A DNA stretch of 64,000 nucleotides from Caulobacteraceae bacterium (GCA_031291645.1 JARLIQ010000061.1:1-64000); one strand, 5' to 3'. Counted from the first letter of the stretch, positions 1 through 10,032 are shown. The notes: generated by a model not told the origin, from the letters alone. Translations and numbers: made by a program.

Positions 1-163
1 AGATCAACCATGTCCCACGAAGGCTGTGAGCGATCCGCCTCTACATACCGAGCACCACCAGACATCCGTCCCTCCAGACCTACCCGAAGGGAATCACATC
101 GCCGCCAAATCGGGAATCCTTCACAGGCTCCTTCGCCGGGACGAGCGGGCGATGGAGGCGTCT

Positions 164-853
164 TCAGGCCCCGACGTCCAGCGAATAGCCGGCCGAGCGG
201 ACCGTGCGGATCGGGTCGTCCTCGACGTACTGGTTCAGCGCCTTGCGCAGGCGGCCGATATGCACGTCGACGGTGCGGGCCTCGACGTAGACGTCGGAGC
301 CCCAGACCGCGTCCAGCAGCTGCTCGCGGCTGAACACCCGTCCCGGATGCTGCATCAGATAGTCCAGCAGGCGGAATTCGGTCGGCCCGAGGTGGATCTC
401 GCGGTCGGCGCGGCGGACGCGGTGGGCGGCGCGGTCGACGGTGATGTCGCCGTGCTGCAGCCGGTCCTCGGCCAGGCCCGGGCGGATGCGGCGCAGCACC
501 GCGCGGATGCGGGCGGCCAGCTCGCTCATCGAGAAGGGCTTGACCACATAGTCGTCGGCCCCGGTGTCCAGGCCGCGGATCCGGTCGCTCTCCTCGCCGC
601 GGGCGGTGAGCATGATGATCGGCAGGTTGCGCGTCTCCGGCCGCGCCCGCAGCCGCCGGCAGACTTCGACGCCGGACACCTTGGGCAGCATCCAGTCGAG
701 CACCACCAGGTCGGGCGCCCGCTCGTCGACCAGCATCAGCGCCTCCTCGCCGTCGGCGGCGATGGTGACGCGGTAGCCTTCCTTGTCGAGATTGTACTGA
801 AGCAGCGCCGCCAGCGCGTCCTCGTCCTCGACCACGAGCACGTTGGGGATCAT
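164..853 (-). CDS. phoB: Phosphate regulon response regulator PhoB (receiver + winged-helix)
   Basis: 229 aa; N-term VLVVEDEDALAALLQYNL, DWMLP, KPFS receiver motifs, C-term OmpR/PhoB wHTH (SREQLLDAVWGSDVYVEARTVDVHIGRLRKAL); adjacent phoU/phoR. Confidence 0.95.
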   Translation of the reverse strand: MIPNVLVVEDEDALAALLQYNLDKEGYRVTIAADGEEALMLVDERAPDLVVLDWMLPKVSGVEVCRRLRARPETRNLPIIMLTARGEESDRIRGLDTGADDYVVKPFSMSELAARIRAVLRRIRPGLAEDRLQHGDITVDRAAHRVRRADREIHLGPTEFRLLDYLMQHPGRVFSREQLLDAVWGSDVYVEARTVDVHIGRLRKALNQYVEDDPIRTVRSAGYSLDVGA

Positions 854-854
854 G

Positions 855-1580
855 TCAGCCTTCTTCCTTCAAGGTGTCTGAGCGCCGTTGCAGCGAGTCC
901 CATTTGGGCCGCTCGCCGCTCATGACGTCTCCGGTGATCTCGAAATGGATGATCTCGGCGATGTTGGTCGCGTGGTCGCCGATCCGCTCCAGGTTCTTGG
1001 CGATGAACAGCAGGTGCGCGCCGGGCGCGATGGTCCGCGGATCGCCCATCATGTAGGTCAGAAGCTCGCGGAACAGGCTGTTGTAGTGTTCGTCGACCTC
1101 CTCGTCGCGCACCCAAACGCCGGTCGCCTTGTCCAGCTCGCCGGCGGTGTAGGCGTCCAGCACCTCCTTCAGCCGGCCCGCGACCAGCCGCCCCATCCGT
1201 TCGATGGAACGCGTCAGCGGCGTCAGCGGCTCGCTCTCGCTGAGCACCAGCGAACGCTTGGCGATGTTGCGCGCCAGGTCGCCGCAGCGCTCGAGGTTCA
1301 TGGCGATCTTCAGCGCCGCCACCGAGCGGCGGAGCGCGCGGCCGGTGGGCTGGCGGGTGGCGATCAGGTCGATGGCGCGCCGTTCGATGTCGGCCTGCAG
1401 GGCGTCCAGCTTGACGTCGCGGGCAACCACGGCCTGGGCGAGGGGGACATCGCGCCGGGTGACCGCGTCGACGCAGTCGGCGATCTGCGCTTCGGCCAGT
1501 CCGCCAAGGCGCGCAACCTCCGCCACCAGCGACTCGACCAGGTCGCCACTCGACTTCACCCAGGGCTCGTTCATCGACAT
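855..1580 (-). CDS. phoU: Phosphate transport system regulator PhoU
   Basis: Two PhoU helical repeats (MNLERCGDLARNIAKRS ... KNLERIGDHATNIAEIIHF); start taken at MSMNEPW within the longer ORF 855..1610. Confidence 0.93.
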   Translation of the reverse strand: MSMNEPWVKSSGDLVESLVAEVARLGGLAEAQIADCVDAVTRRDVPLAQAVVARDVKLDALQADIERRAIDLIATRQPTGRALRRSVAALKIAMNLERCGDLARNIAKRSLVLSESEPLTPLTRSIERMGRLVAGRLKEVLDAYTAGELDKATGVWVRDEEVDEHYNSLFRELLTYMMGDPRTIAPGAHLLFIAKNLERIGDHATNIAEIIHFEITGDVMSGERPKWDSLQRRSDTLKEEG

Positions 1581-1657
1581 CCAAACAGTGAAAAGTAAGA
1601 CGCCGCCCACCCTGCGAAGCAGTTTGGATCAGGGTGACGCGGGATTGCTGTCGCTAT

Positions 1658-1686
1658 GCGACGATTGTGCGACAGTTTTGTTACAG
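1658..1686 (-). promoter_or_regulatory. Candidate Pho box upstream of phoU-phoB, overlapping the phoR stop codon
   Basis: Minus strand reads CTGTAAC-AAAA-CTGTCGC-ACAA-TCGTCGC: three 7-mers at 11-bp spacing, the architecture of PhoB sites. Confidence 0.6.
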
Positions 1687-2853
1687 CTGCGGGAGATAGG
1701 CCGTGAAGGTCGTGCCCTGTCCTTCGACGCTCTCGATCGCCAGGCCGCCGCGGTGGCGGTTGATGATGTGCTTGACGATCGCCAGGCCCAGGCCGGTGCC
1801 CAGCCGCTCGCCGCTCTTCTGGCCTTCGACGCGGTAGAACCGCTCGGACAGCCGCGGCAGGTGCTCGCGCGCGATGCCCGGGCCGTGGTCGGTCACCTTC
1901 AGGGCCACGAACCGCTCGCCGCCGACCAGGTCCGGCGACAGCAGCGACAGGCGCGCCGCGCCCGGCCGGCTCACGGCGATGGCGGCTTCAGCGGTCAGGC
2001 CGGCCTTGACCTCGATCTCGACCACCCCGCCGGCCGGCGAGTACTTGGCCGCGTTGTCGATCAGGTTCTGAGCCACCTGAAGGATCTGGTCGCGGTCGCC
2101 GGTGATGGTGGCCACCCCGCGCTCGACCAGCTTGGGCGACAGCTTGACGCCCCGCTCGGCCGCCAGCGGCGCCAGGGCGTCGATCACGTCGAGCACCACC
2201 AGCACCACGTCGAGCCGGCCCTCTGGGGCGATGTGCTCGTTCAGCTCGATACGGCTCAGCGACATCAGGTCGTCGATCAGCCGCGCCATCCGCGCCGCCT
2301 GGGCCGCCATCACGCCCAGGAACCGCTCCCGGGCGACCGCGTCGTCGCGCGCATGGCCGCGCAGGGTCTCGATGAAGCCGGTCAGCGAGGCCAGGGGGGT
2401 GCGCAGCTCATGGCTGGCGTTGGCCAGGAAGTCGGCCCGCATCCGCTCGTTGCGGCGCGAGTCGGTCTCGTCGCGCAGCACCACCAGCGCCAGGCGCGCG
2501 CCGTCGGGCGCGGTTTCCAGCGGCCGGGTCAGGACGCGCCAGAACCGGTCCTGGGCCCCGCCCGTCTCCCAGGCGGCCTCGCCGTTCGCGCCGCCGAACA
2601 GGCTTTCGTCCACCGCCTCCAGCACCCGGGGGTGGCGGATGGCGGAAACCAGCGGGCCGCCCTGAGCCTGGATCCGCAGCAGCTCGCGGGCCGCGGCGTT
2701 GGCGAACACCAGCCGCCGGCCGGCGGAATCGTCCGGGTCCTGAGCAGCGACCACCAGGACGGGGTCGGGCAGGCTCTCGACCATCTCGGCGAAGGCCGGG
2801 CGTTCGCGTTCGGCCATCAAAGCCTCCGCGGATGACAGGGTTGACGCAGCCAT
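1681..2853 (-). CDS. phoR: Phosphate regulon sensor histidine kinase PhoR
   Basis: PAS-like N-term, HATPase/HisKA (ANASHELRTPLASLTGFIETL; DNAAKYSP; GTGLGLAIVKHI); start at MAASTLSSAEAL inside ORF 1681..3009. Confidence 0.9.
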   Translation of the reverse strand: MAASTLSSAEALMAERERPAFAEMVESLPDPVLVVAAQDPDDSAGRRLVFANAAARELLRIQAQGGPLVSAIRHPRVLEAVDESLFGGANGEAAWETGGAQDRFWRVLTRPLETAPDGARLALVVLRDETDSRRNERMRADFLANASHELRTPLASLTGFIETLRGHARDDAVARERFLGVMAAQAARMARLIDDLMSLSRIELNEHIAPEGRLDVVLVVLDVIDALAPLAAERGVKLSPKLVERGVATITGDRDQILQVAQNLIDNAAKYSPAGGVVEIEVKAGLTAEAAIAVSRPGAARLSLLSPDLVGGERFVALKVTDHGPGIAREHLPRLSERFYRVEGQKSGERLGTGLGLAIVKHIINRHRGGLAIESVEGQGTTFTAYLPQL

Positions 2854-3020
2854 GATCCTCGCTTCCGCGCGACACTTACGCCCATGTCTCGGACCTGGCA
2901 AAGGTAGGGCGCCGGCGGACGCAAGCGCAAATGCGCGGTGTTCGGAACTGATGGTTTCCTCGCCCGCTGTCTGCTTCGGCGCCCGCAACGGGTCGGGCGC
3001 GCCTGGCAAAGAGGCCTTCC

Positions 3021-3305
3021 ATGCCCACGCACTGGGCCAGCGCCGTCGGCGCCGCGGCCGCGGTCTGCTCGATGTCGAGCTTCCTGCCGCAGATCGCCAA
3101 GATCGTCCGCGAGCGGGACGCGACGGCGGTCTCGCTGCGGATGTACCTGGTCACCGTAGCCGGCTTCAGCGCCTGGGTCGTCTATGGCCTGATGATCGGC
3201 AGCTGGCCGGTGGCGGCGTCCAACGCCGTCTGCCTGGTGCTGTCCGGCCTGATCCTGGCCTTGAAGTGGCGGCTGTCGGCCGCCGAGGCTGGCAGAGCCC
3301 GCTAG
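3021..3305 (+). CDS. SemiSWEET-type PQ-loop transporter
   Basis: 94 aa, three TM helices, SSFLPQIAKIVRERDATAVSLRMYLVTVAGFSAWVVYG PQ-loop signature. Confidence 0.85.
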   Translation: MPTHWASAVGAAAAVCSMSSFLPQIAKIVRERDATAVSLRMYLVTVAGFSAWVVYGLMIGSWPVAASNAVCLVLSGLILALKWRLSAAEAGRAR

Positions 3306-4729
3306 GGGCGGGCCGGCGGCGCGTGGGCCAGCCTGAGCAGGTTGGCCGCGCCCGGCGAGCCGAAGGGCGTGCCGGCCAGGATCAGGATGCGCCCGTTCGG
3401 CGGCGCCAGGCCGAGCTCGGCCACGACGCTCGCCGCGCCCTTGGTCAGATGGTCAAGGCCCTTGGGCTTTTCGGCCAGCCGCGGCTCCAGCCCCCAGACC
3501 AGGCCCAGCTTGCGCGCCACGCCGATGTGCGGCGTCAGCGCCACGACCGGCTGCAGCGGCCGCTCGCGCGCCAGCCGCTGGGCGGTCATGCCGGTGGTGG
3601 TGAAGGCCACCAGACAGGCCGTCGAACCGGATTCCGCCGCCCGCCGCGCCGCCGCCACCAGGGCGTCGGCGTCCCCGTCGTCCAGCCCGCCGTGGGCGGC
3701 GCCCATCAGCTCGGGCCAGCTCGGGTCGCGCTCCACCCGTTCGATGATACGGTTCATCATGGCGACGGATTCGACGGGGAAGGCACCGGCGGCGCTCTCG
3801 GCCGAGAGCATCAGGGCGTCGGCGCCCTCGTAGACCGCATTGGCGACGTCCGAGGCCTCGGCCCGGGTCGGGGTCGGGGCGGTGATCATCGATTCCAGCA
3901 TCTGGGTGGCGACGATGACCGGGATGCCCCGCTGGCGCGCGGCGCGGATGATGGCCTTCTGCGCCACCGGCACCTCTTCCGGCTCGAGCTCGACCCCCAG
4001 GTCGCCGCGCGCGACCATCACCCCGTCGCACTGGTCCAGCACCGAGCCCAGGTCGCGCAGGGCGGCGGGCTTTTCGATCTTGGCCAGCACCGCGGCGCGT
4101 CCGGCCACCAGCCGGCGCAGCTCGGCCATGTCGGCGGCGCGCTGCACGAACGACAGCGCCACCCAGTCGACGCCGATACGCAAGGCGAAGGCCAGGTCCT
4201 CACGGTCTTTGGGCGTGAGCGGCGAGAGCGGGATCACCGCGCCGGGCAGGGATACGCCCTTGTGGTCGGCCAGCCGGCCGCCCTGGACCGCCTCGGCGTC
4301 GGCGAAATCGGGGCCGCACCGCAGCACCCTCAGCCGCACCTTGCCGTCGTCCAGCAGCAGTACCGAGCCCGGCCGCAGGGCCGCGAACAGTTCCGGGTGC
4401 GGAAGGTTCACCCGGCTGGCGTCGCCGGCCTGGGGCTCCAGGTCGAGGCGCAGGGTCTGGCCGGTCGCGACCTGCGCCGCGCCGTCCTCGAAGACGCCGA
4501 TGCGGAACTTCGGCCCCTGCAGGTCGCCCAGGACCGCCAGCGGCCGCGCGATCTCGGCCTCCGCCGCGCGCACCGCGGCCAGGGCGGCGGCGTGGTGGTC
4601 GTGCTCCCCGTGGCTGAAGTTCAGGCGGAAGACGTCGGCGCCGGCGCGGGCCAGTTCCAGCACCTTGTCCGGCGCGCGGCTGGCGGGCCCGAGGGTGGCG
4701 ACGATGCGGGCGCGGCGCGTGCGGATCAT
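3302..4729 (-). CDS. pyk: Pyruvate kinase
   Basis: MIRTRRARIVATLGPASRAPD..., VMVARGDLGVELEPEEVPVAQK, VIVATQMLESM; start at 4729 (ATGA overlap with glk stop) rather than the longer ORF. Confidence 0.95.
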   Translation of the reverse strand: MIRTRRARIVATLGPASRAPDKVLELARAGADVFRLNFSHGEHDHHAAALAAVRAAEAEIARPLAVLGDLQGPKFRIGVFEDGAAQVATGQTLRLDLEPQAGDASRVNLPHPELFAALRPGSVLLLDDGKVRLRVLRCGPDFADAEAVQGGRLADHKGVSLPGAVIPLSPLTPKDREDLAFALRIGVDWVALSFVQRAADMAELRRLVAGRAAVLAKIEKPAALRDLGSVLDQCDGVMVARGDLGVELEPEEVPVAQKAIIRAARQRGIPVIVATQMLESMITAPTPTRAEASDVANAVYEGADALMLSAESAAGAFPVESVAMMNRIIERVERDPSWPELMGAAHGGLDDGDADALVAAARRAAESGSTACLVAFTTTGMTAQRLARERPLQPVVALTPHIGVARKLGLVWGLEPRLAEKPKGLDHLTKGAASVVAELGLAPPNGRILILAGTPFGSPGAANLLRLAHAPPARP

Positions 4730-5709
4730 ACCAAGGCCTCCAGGGCCGTAAGCTGGCTCGCCGAGCCGAGCAGCGCCGCGTGCGGCGCGGTCACCACGAA
4801 GGTGGGGATCGGCTTCAGGTAGTCGCTCATCCGCCCCTTGGCCTCGAACCGTCGGCGAAAGTCGCTGGCCTCCAGCACGTCGAAGATGCCCGGGGCGATG
4901 CCGCCGGCGATATAGACCCCGCGCCGGGCCCCCAGCGCCAGGGCGAAGTCGCCGGCCACCGAGCCCAGCATGGCGCAGAACCGGTCGAGCGCGGCCCTGG
5001 CCAGGGGCTCGCCCGCCAGGCCCTGGCGGGTCACCTCGTCGGGCCGCCCGCAGACCGCCGCCTCGCCGCGGATGTCGGCCAGGGCCTGGTACAGGTTGAG
5101 CAGGCCGGGGCCGGAGATCAGCCGCTCGACGGACACGCGACCGAAGCGAACCATCAGCCTTCGGACGATTTCCAGCTCGACCTCGTCGCCGGGGGCGAAG
5201 CCCGTGTGCCCGCCCTCGCCCGAGAGGATGGCGCGGCTTTCGCCGTCGTCCACCTGGGCGCCCGAGCCGAAGCCGGTGCCCGGGCCCAGGATGGCGGCGG
5301 TGGCGCGCGCCAGCGGCTCGCCGGGCGGGCCGATGCGCCGGAGGTCGCCGGCGGTCAGGTGGTCGATCGCCAGGGCCTGGGCGGTGAAGTCGTTGATCAG
5401 CCGCACCGCAGCCAGGCCGCAGTCCCGCGCCAGGTCGCACTCGGAAAAGCGCCAGGCGGTGTTGTTGGTGAACTCCACCGCACCGTGTTCGATCGGACCG
5501 GCGGCGGCGATGACGGCCAAGCGCGGCCGCTCGCGCGCGCCGAGCCCGTCCAGGAAGGCGCGGACCGCGTCGGCGCCCGACGGATAGTCCGCCGCGCGCA
5601 GGCTCACGGGATTTTCCAGGCGAACGACGCCGTCGCTCAGCTGGGCGAGGGCGAAGCGGGCGTTGGTGCCGCCGACGTCGCCGACCAGGCCGATCAGGGT
5701 GCGGGCCAT
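4726..5709 (-). CDS. glk: Glucokinase
   Basis: LVGDVGGTNARFAL phosphate-binding motif, GPGTGFGSG, ILSGEGGHTGFAP. Confidence 0.93.
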   Translation of the reverse strand: MARTLIGLVGDVGGTNARFALAQLSDGVVRLENPVSLRAADYPSGADAVRAFLDGLGARERPRLAVIAAAGPIEHGAVEFTNNTAWRFSECDLARDCGLAAVRLINDFTAQALAIDHLTAGDLRRIGPPGEPLARATAAILGPGTGFGSGAQVDDGESRAILSGEGGHTGFAPGDEVELEIVRRLMVRFGRVSVERLISGPGLLNLYQALADIRGEAAVCGRPDEVTRQGLAGEPLARAALDRFCAMLGSVAGDFALALGARRGVYIAGGIAPGIFDVLEASDFRRRFEAKGRMSDYLKPIPTFVVTAPHAALLGSASQLTALEALV

Positions 5710-5712
5710 GGA

Positions 5713-7515
5713 CTAGAACAGCACCGACGCGCCGGTTTCCGCCGCGCCCACGGTCCGGCGCATGTGGCCGAACAGCTCCCGCCCGAAGCCGAAGCCGGCG
5801 GGCCGCGCCGTGGCGGGCTGGCGGGCGCGCAGCACGGCGGGGTCGACCTTGGCCTCCAGCACCCCGGCCTCGGCGTCGAGCCGCAGGATGTCGCCGTCGC
5901 GCAGATAGGCCAGCGGGCCGCCCTCGATCGCCTCCGGCGTCACGTGCAGGGCCGCGGGCGTCTTGCCCGAGGCGCCCGACATCCGCCCGTCGGTGACCAG
6001 GGCCACCTTCTGGCCGCGGTCGAGCAGCAGGCCCAGCGTCGGGCTGAGGTTGTGCAGTTCAGGCATGCCGTTGGCCTTGGGCCCCTGGAAACGGACCACG
6101 GCGATGAAGTCGCCGCCCAGCTCGCCGGCGCGGAAGGCCGCCAGCAGGTCGTCCTGGTCGTCGAACACCTTGGCGGGCGCCTCGACGACGCGGTGCTCGG
6201 GCCTGACCGCCGAGGTCTTGATCACCGCCCGGCCGAGGTTGCCGGTCAGGAGCCGGATACCGCCCTCGGCGTCGAACGGGTCGTCCACGGGCCGCAGCAT
6301 CGCCGGGTCGAGCGACTGCGCGCGGCCCTCGCGCCAGACCAGGTCGCCCATGTCCAGGAACGGCTCGCGCTGGTAGCGGCGCAGCCCCGGCCCGGCCACC
6401 GTCAGGACGTCTTCATGCGCCAGGCCCGCGTCCAGCAGCTGACGCACCACGAAGGCCATGCCGCCGGCGGCGTGGAAGTGGTTCACGTCGCCCGAGCCGT
6501 TCGGATAGACCCTGGCCAGCAGCGGCGTCACGGCGGAGAGGTCGCCGAAGTCGTCCCAGGTGATCTCGATCCCCGCCGCCATGGCCATGGCGACCAGGTG
6601 CAGGGTGTGGTTGGTCGACCCGCCGGTGGCCAGGAGCCCGACGATGCCGTTGACCACCGCCTTCTCGCTGACCACCCGGGCCATCGGGGCGTAGTCCTGC
6701 TTGCGCCCGCCGATCTCGATCACCCGGCGCGCGGCCGCCTCGGTCAGGGCGCCGCGCAGCACCGTGCCCGGATTGATGAAGGCCGCGCCGGGCAGGTGCA
6801 GGCCCATCATCTCCATCAGCATCTGGTTGGAGTTGGCCGTGCCGTAGAAGGTGCAGGTGCCCGGCCCGTGGTAAGCGGCCATCTCCGAGGCCAGCAGTTC
6901 CTCGCGCGTGGCCTTGCCCTCGGCGAAACGCCCGCGGACCTTGGCCTTCTCGGCGTTGGACAGGCCGCTGGTCATCGGGCCGGCCGGCACGAAGATGGTC
7001 GGCAGGTGGCCGAAGGCGAGCGCGCCGATGACCAGGCCCGGCACGATCTTGTCGCACACCCCCAGGCACAGGGCGCCGTCGAAGGCGTCGTGGGTCAGGG
7101 CGACGGCGGTGGCCATGGCGATCACGTCGCGCGAGAACAGCGACAGCTCCATGCCCGGCTGGCCTTGCGTCACCCCATCGCACATGGCCGGAACCCCGCC
7201 GGCGAACTGGGCGGTGGCGCCCGCCTCGCGCGCGGCCGCCTTGATCAGGGCGGGATAGGTCTCCAGCGGCTGGTGGGCCGAGAGCATGTCGTTGTAGGCC
7301 GAGACGATGGCGATGTTCGGCGCGGCCGGATCCATGATCCTGAGCTTGTCGGCCGCCGGGGCGGCGGCGAAGGCGTGGGCGAAGTTGGCGCAGGACAGCT
7401 TGGCCCGGCCCGGCGCGGCCTGATGCGCGGCGTCCATCCGCTCCAGGTAGTCGGCCCGGCGATCCCGGCTTCGCGCCTCGATCCGCGCGGTGACATCGGC
7501 GACAACCGGATGCAT
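5713..7515 (-). CDS. edd: Phosphogluconate dehydratase (Entner-Doudoroff)
   Basis: IlvD/Edd family: [65 protein letters not shown]; start MHPVVADV at 7515. Confidence 0.95.
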   Translation of the reverse strand: MHPVVADVTARIEARSRDRRADYLERMDAAHQAAPGRAKLSCANFAHAFAAAPAADKLRIMDPAAPNIAIVSAYNDMLSAHQPLETYPALIKAAAREAGATAQFAGGVPAMCDGVTQGQPGMELSLFSRDVIAMATAVALTHDAFDGALCLGVCDKIVPGLVIGALAFGHLPTIFVPAGPMTSGLSNAEKAKVRGRFAEGKATREELLASEMAAYHGPGTCTFYGTANSNQMLMEMMGLHLPGAAFINPGTVLRGALTEAAARRVIEIGGRKQDYAPMARVVSEKAVVNGIVGLLATGGSTNHTLHLVAMAMAAGIEITWDDFGDLSAVTPLLARVYPNGSGDVNHFHAAGGMAFVVRQLLDAGLAHEDVLTVAGPGLRRYQREPFLDMGDLVWREGRAQSLDPAMLRPVDDPFDAEGGIRLLTGNLGRAVIKTSAVRPEHRVVEAPAKVFDDQDDLLAAFRAGELGGDFIAVVRFQGPKANGMPELHNLSPTLGLLLDRGQKVALVTDGRMSGASGKTPAALHVTPEAIEGGPLAYLRDGDILRLDAEAGVLEAKVDPAVLRARQPATARPAGFGFGRELFGHMRRTVGAAETGASVLF

Positions 7516-7621
7516 GCTGGGGCTCCCATACGTCAACCTGGCGCCGTTCCTATCACAGGCGCTCGCCGCGGCCAGCGCCAGCATGGTTTTGCGCACAACG
7601 ATCGGATGATATCGCGCCCTG

Positions 7622-8041
7622 ATGGCCCAGTTCGCTGAAATCCTGCGGGTCCAGACGCACGGCCAGGGCCTGGTGGAGATCACGCGCGAGGTCGTGGACT
7701 GGACCACGGCCAGGGACGCCGAGGTCGGCCTCCTGACCGTCTTCTGCCGCCACACCTCGGCCTCGCTGCTGATCCAGGAGAATGCCGCGAGCGCGGTGCG
7801 CGCGGACCTGGAGGCCTTCTTCGAGCGGATCGCTCCCGAGCAACCCGGCCGCTACCTGCACGACGACGAGGGGCCCGACGACATGCCCGCGCACATCCGC
7901 GCCGCCCTGACCGGGGTCAGCCTGACCATACCGGTGATCGGCGGACGGCCCGCGCTGGGGACCTGGCAGGGGATCTACCTTTTCGAGCACCGCCGCCGGC
8001 CGCACCGACGCGAGATCGCCCTGCACCTCGGCGGCGAATAG
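7622..8041 (+). CDS. YjbQ/UPF0047 family protein (secondary thiamine-phosphate synthase family)
   Basis: 139 aa; [50 protein letters not shown]. Confidence 0.9.
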   Translation: MAQFAEILRVQTHGQGLVEITREVVDWTTARDAEVGLLTVFCRHTSASLLIQENAASAVRADLEAFFERIAPEQPGRYLHDDEGPDDMPAHIRAALTGVSLTIPVIGGRPALGTWQGIYLFEHRRRPHRREIALHLGGE

Positions 8042-8222
8042 CGGGGGGCGGCGAATAGCGGGCGCGCCCGCCCCGCGGGCGACCGAAACGGGGCAGGTTC
8101 GCCGATGGACGCCGCGGCATTGGGCGTTCCGGCGAGCACAACCTTAGAGATCAGAAAAACCTCTGGTTGCCGGACCAGCCCTCGTCGTAGGTTGAGGATC
8201 CGGCCGCGGGGGGACGCTGTTC

Positions 8223-8603
8223 ATGTGCGCAGGACGACGCGTCCTGATCGTCGACGACGAAGTGCTGATCGCCATGTTGCTCGCCGACATGCTGGAGGAG
8301 CTGGGCTGCACGGTCGTGGGGCCCGCCCATGACCTCGAGACGGCGGCGACCATGGCGAAGGCCGGCGACTTCGACTGGGCTGTGCTCGATCTGAATCTTG
8401 ACGGCGCGCCTGCCTTCCCGATCGCCGCCATTCTCCGGGAACGGACGATCCCCTTCGTCTTCGCCAGCGGCTATGGCGTCGCCGAGCCCGGTTCGGGGTT
8501 CGAGGCGGCGCCGGTGATCCAAAAGCCGTTCGACGTCGGCGAACTGGCCACGGCGCTGCGCCGGCTTGGCGAGGCCGCCGGCCACGGCTCGTCACCAGTC
8601 TGA
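8223..8603 (+). CDS. Single-domain response regulator receiver
   Basis: VLIVDDEVLIAMLLADMLEELG, AVLDLNLDG, PFVFASGYG, IQKPFD; no output domain. Confidence 0.88.
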   Translation: MCAGRRVLIVDDEVLIAMLLADMLEELGCTVVGPAHDLETAATMAKAGDFDWAVLDLNLDGAPAFPIAAILRERTIPFVFASGYGVAEPGSGFEAAPVIQKPFDVGELATALRRLGEAAGHGSSPV

Positions 8604-9038
8604 ATCGTCCGCGTCTTCGTGGACCTGATGCATGGCGTTGCGGACCGCCTCATCCACGCAAGGCGGGTTGTCGGAGGTCGAGATCGGGTATTCGGCGTCC
8701 AGTTCGTCGCACGCCGAGCGCGCCGCACGCTCGATCCGGGTGCGCAGCACATGCGCACCCCATTCGGTGTCGGGGTCGATGTCGCTGTAGTCGACGACGC
8801 GGGAGGCCCGCACCAGTTCGATCGGCGCGCCGGTGGTGGCGGAGCGGCCGACATAGCGCGGGGCATAGACGGTCACGCCCGACATCTCGTCCGGATAGCC
8901 GCCCGACGGGCCGGCGTAGCCCTGGTCGTAGGCCTGCTGGGCCTGGGCCCAGATCGGCGCGGCCGACAGGGCCAGGCTGGCGGCCGCCGCCAAGCCCAGC
9001 CGACCGAGTTGAATTCGCGTGTTTCTGATCGTTACCAT
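8592..9038 (-). CDS. UrcA-family secreted protein
   Basis: 148 aa with signal peptide; VVDYSDIDPDTEWGAHVLRTRIERAARSACDEL, typical UrcA pattern. Confidence 0.75.
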   Translation of the reverse strand: MVTIRNTRIQLGRLGLAAAASLALSAAPIWAQAQQAYDQGYAGPSGGYPDEMSGVTVYAPRYVGRSATTGAPIELVRASRVVDYSDIDPDTEWGAHVLRTRIERAARSACDELDAEYPISTSDNPPCVDEAVRNAMHQVHEDADDSDW

Positions 9039-9135
9039 TTCAGATCTCCACGGCGTCCACCGCGCAGTCTCAAATAGAATTCATGACCGTGGCGGTGGAT
9101 CGCCGCTGTATTTTGACGCTTACCGACCCGCCATC

Positions 9136-9160
9136 AACGTTGCGCGGCGGACCGGGTTCC
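9136..9160 (-). promoter_or_regulatory. sigma-EcfG (GSR) promoter motif, exact
   Basis: Plus strand AACG-TTGCGCGGCGGACCGG-GTTCC = GGAAC-N16-CGTT on minus, upstream of 8592..9038. Confidence 0.7.
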
Positions 9161-9218
9161 GGCCGACCTCAAGACATTGGTCGAACATCATCGTACGACG
9201 CTGCGTCATCAGGTGGCG

Positions 9219-9243
9219 GCAACCTTAGTCTCATCGGGGCGTT
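9219..9243 (+). promoter_or_regulatory. sigma-EcfG-like promoter (one mismatch)
   Basis: GCAAC-CTTAGTCTCATCGGGG-CGTT, upstream of 9295..9756. Confidence 0.5.
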
Positions 9244-9294
9244 TGACCTTCGTCAGGTGCGCGCAACGCGCGCCGGCAAACGGAGTCCTCGATC

Positions 9295-9756
9295 ATGCGA
9301 GCCGCCCCCCTTTTCGCCGGTCTGGCCGCGCTGCTAGCCGCCTCGGCGACCGCGCCCCTCGCGTTCGGCCAGTCCTATGGCGACAGTCAAGGCTATGGTC
9401 AGCCGCCCGCCTACGACCAGGGCTACCAAGGCCAGGGTCAACAGGACCAGGCCTACCCGCAGAACGGCGACGACCGGGGCTATGCCGAGAGCCAGCGCGA
9501 GTACCAGCGCAGCCAGCAGCGGTACGCCAACGACTATTCCAACTACCAGGACCAGCGCAGCGACTACAACGCCCAGCGGCAGGCCTACGAACAGCGGCGG
9601 GCCGCTTATGAGCGCCAGCGCGCCGACTATGACGCCCAATACGGCGCGGGCGCCTTTGACGACTACTATCGCCGCCATCCCGGCGAATACGACACCCGCT
9701 TCGGCCCCGGCGCCTATGAGCGGGACTTCGGCCGGGCCGATCGCTACGACCGCTAG
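9295..9756 (+). CDS. Secreted low-complexity Tyr/Gln/Arg/Asp-rich protein
   Basis: Signal peptide then YQGQGQQDQAYPQNGDDRGY...YNAQRQAYEQRRAAYERQRADYDAQYGAG; ATG 51 nt downstream of the EcfG-like motif. Confidence 0.7.
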   Translation: MRAAPLFAGLAALLAASATAPLAFGQSYGDSQGYGQPPAYDQGYQGQGQQDQAYPQNGDDRGYAESQREYQRSQQRYANDYSNYQDQRSDYNAQRQAYEQRRAAYERQRADYDAQYGAGAFDDYYRRHPGEYDTRFGPGAYERDFGRADRYDR

Positions 9757-9811
9757 GCCGGTCGGCGCCGCGTCGCCATCCTCCCAGCCGTCGCCCTGGA
9801 GCAACCCGACT

Positions 9812-9997
9812 ATGAACGACATCCCCACGCCATCGACCGAGGCCCGGCCGATCGCGTCGCCGGCGCCCCACCTGAAGACCGACCAGCTGGCCGAAAAGGC
9901 CGAACGGTCGGAAAGCCGGCAGGAGGCCTTGCTGGACGAGGCGATCGAGGAGACCTTCCCCGCCAGCGACCCGGTCAGCGTCAAGCGCATCACCTGA
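9812..9997 (+). CDS. Small hypothetical protein with ETFPASDPVS motif
   Basis: MNDIPTPSTEARPIASPAPHLKTDQLAEKAERSESRQEALLDEAIEETFPASDPVSVKRIT; start chosen within ORF 9377..9997. Confidence 0.65.
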   Translation: MNDIPTPSTEARPIASPAPHLKTDQLAEKAERSESRQEALLDEAIEETFPASDPVSVKRIT

Positions 9998-10032
9998 TCG
10001 CGCCACCGGGGGCGGGCCGAAGGAGCGGCGCA

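Noticed and set aside
2852-7638. Very long plus-strand ORFs (2852..4822, 4780..7638)
   Set aside because: Antisense to clear pyk, glk and edd genes; low-complexity composition with no recognisable domains.
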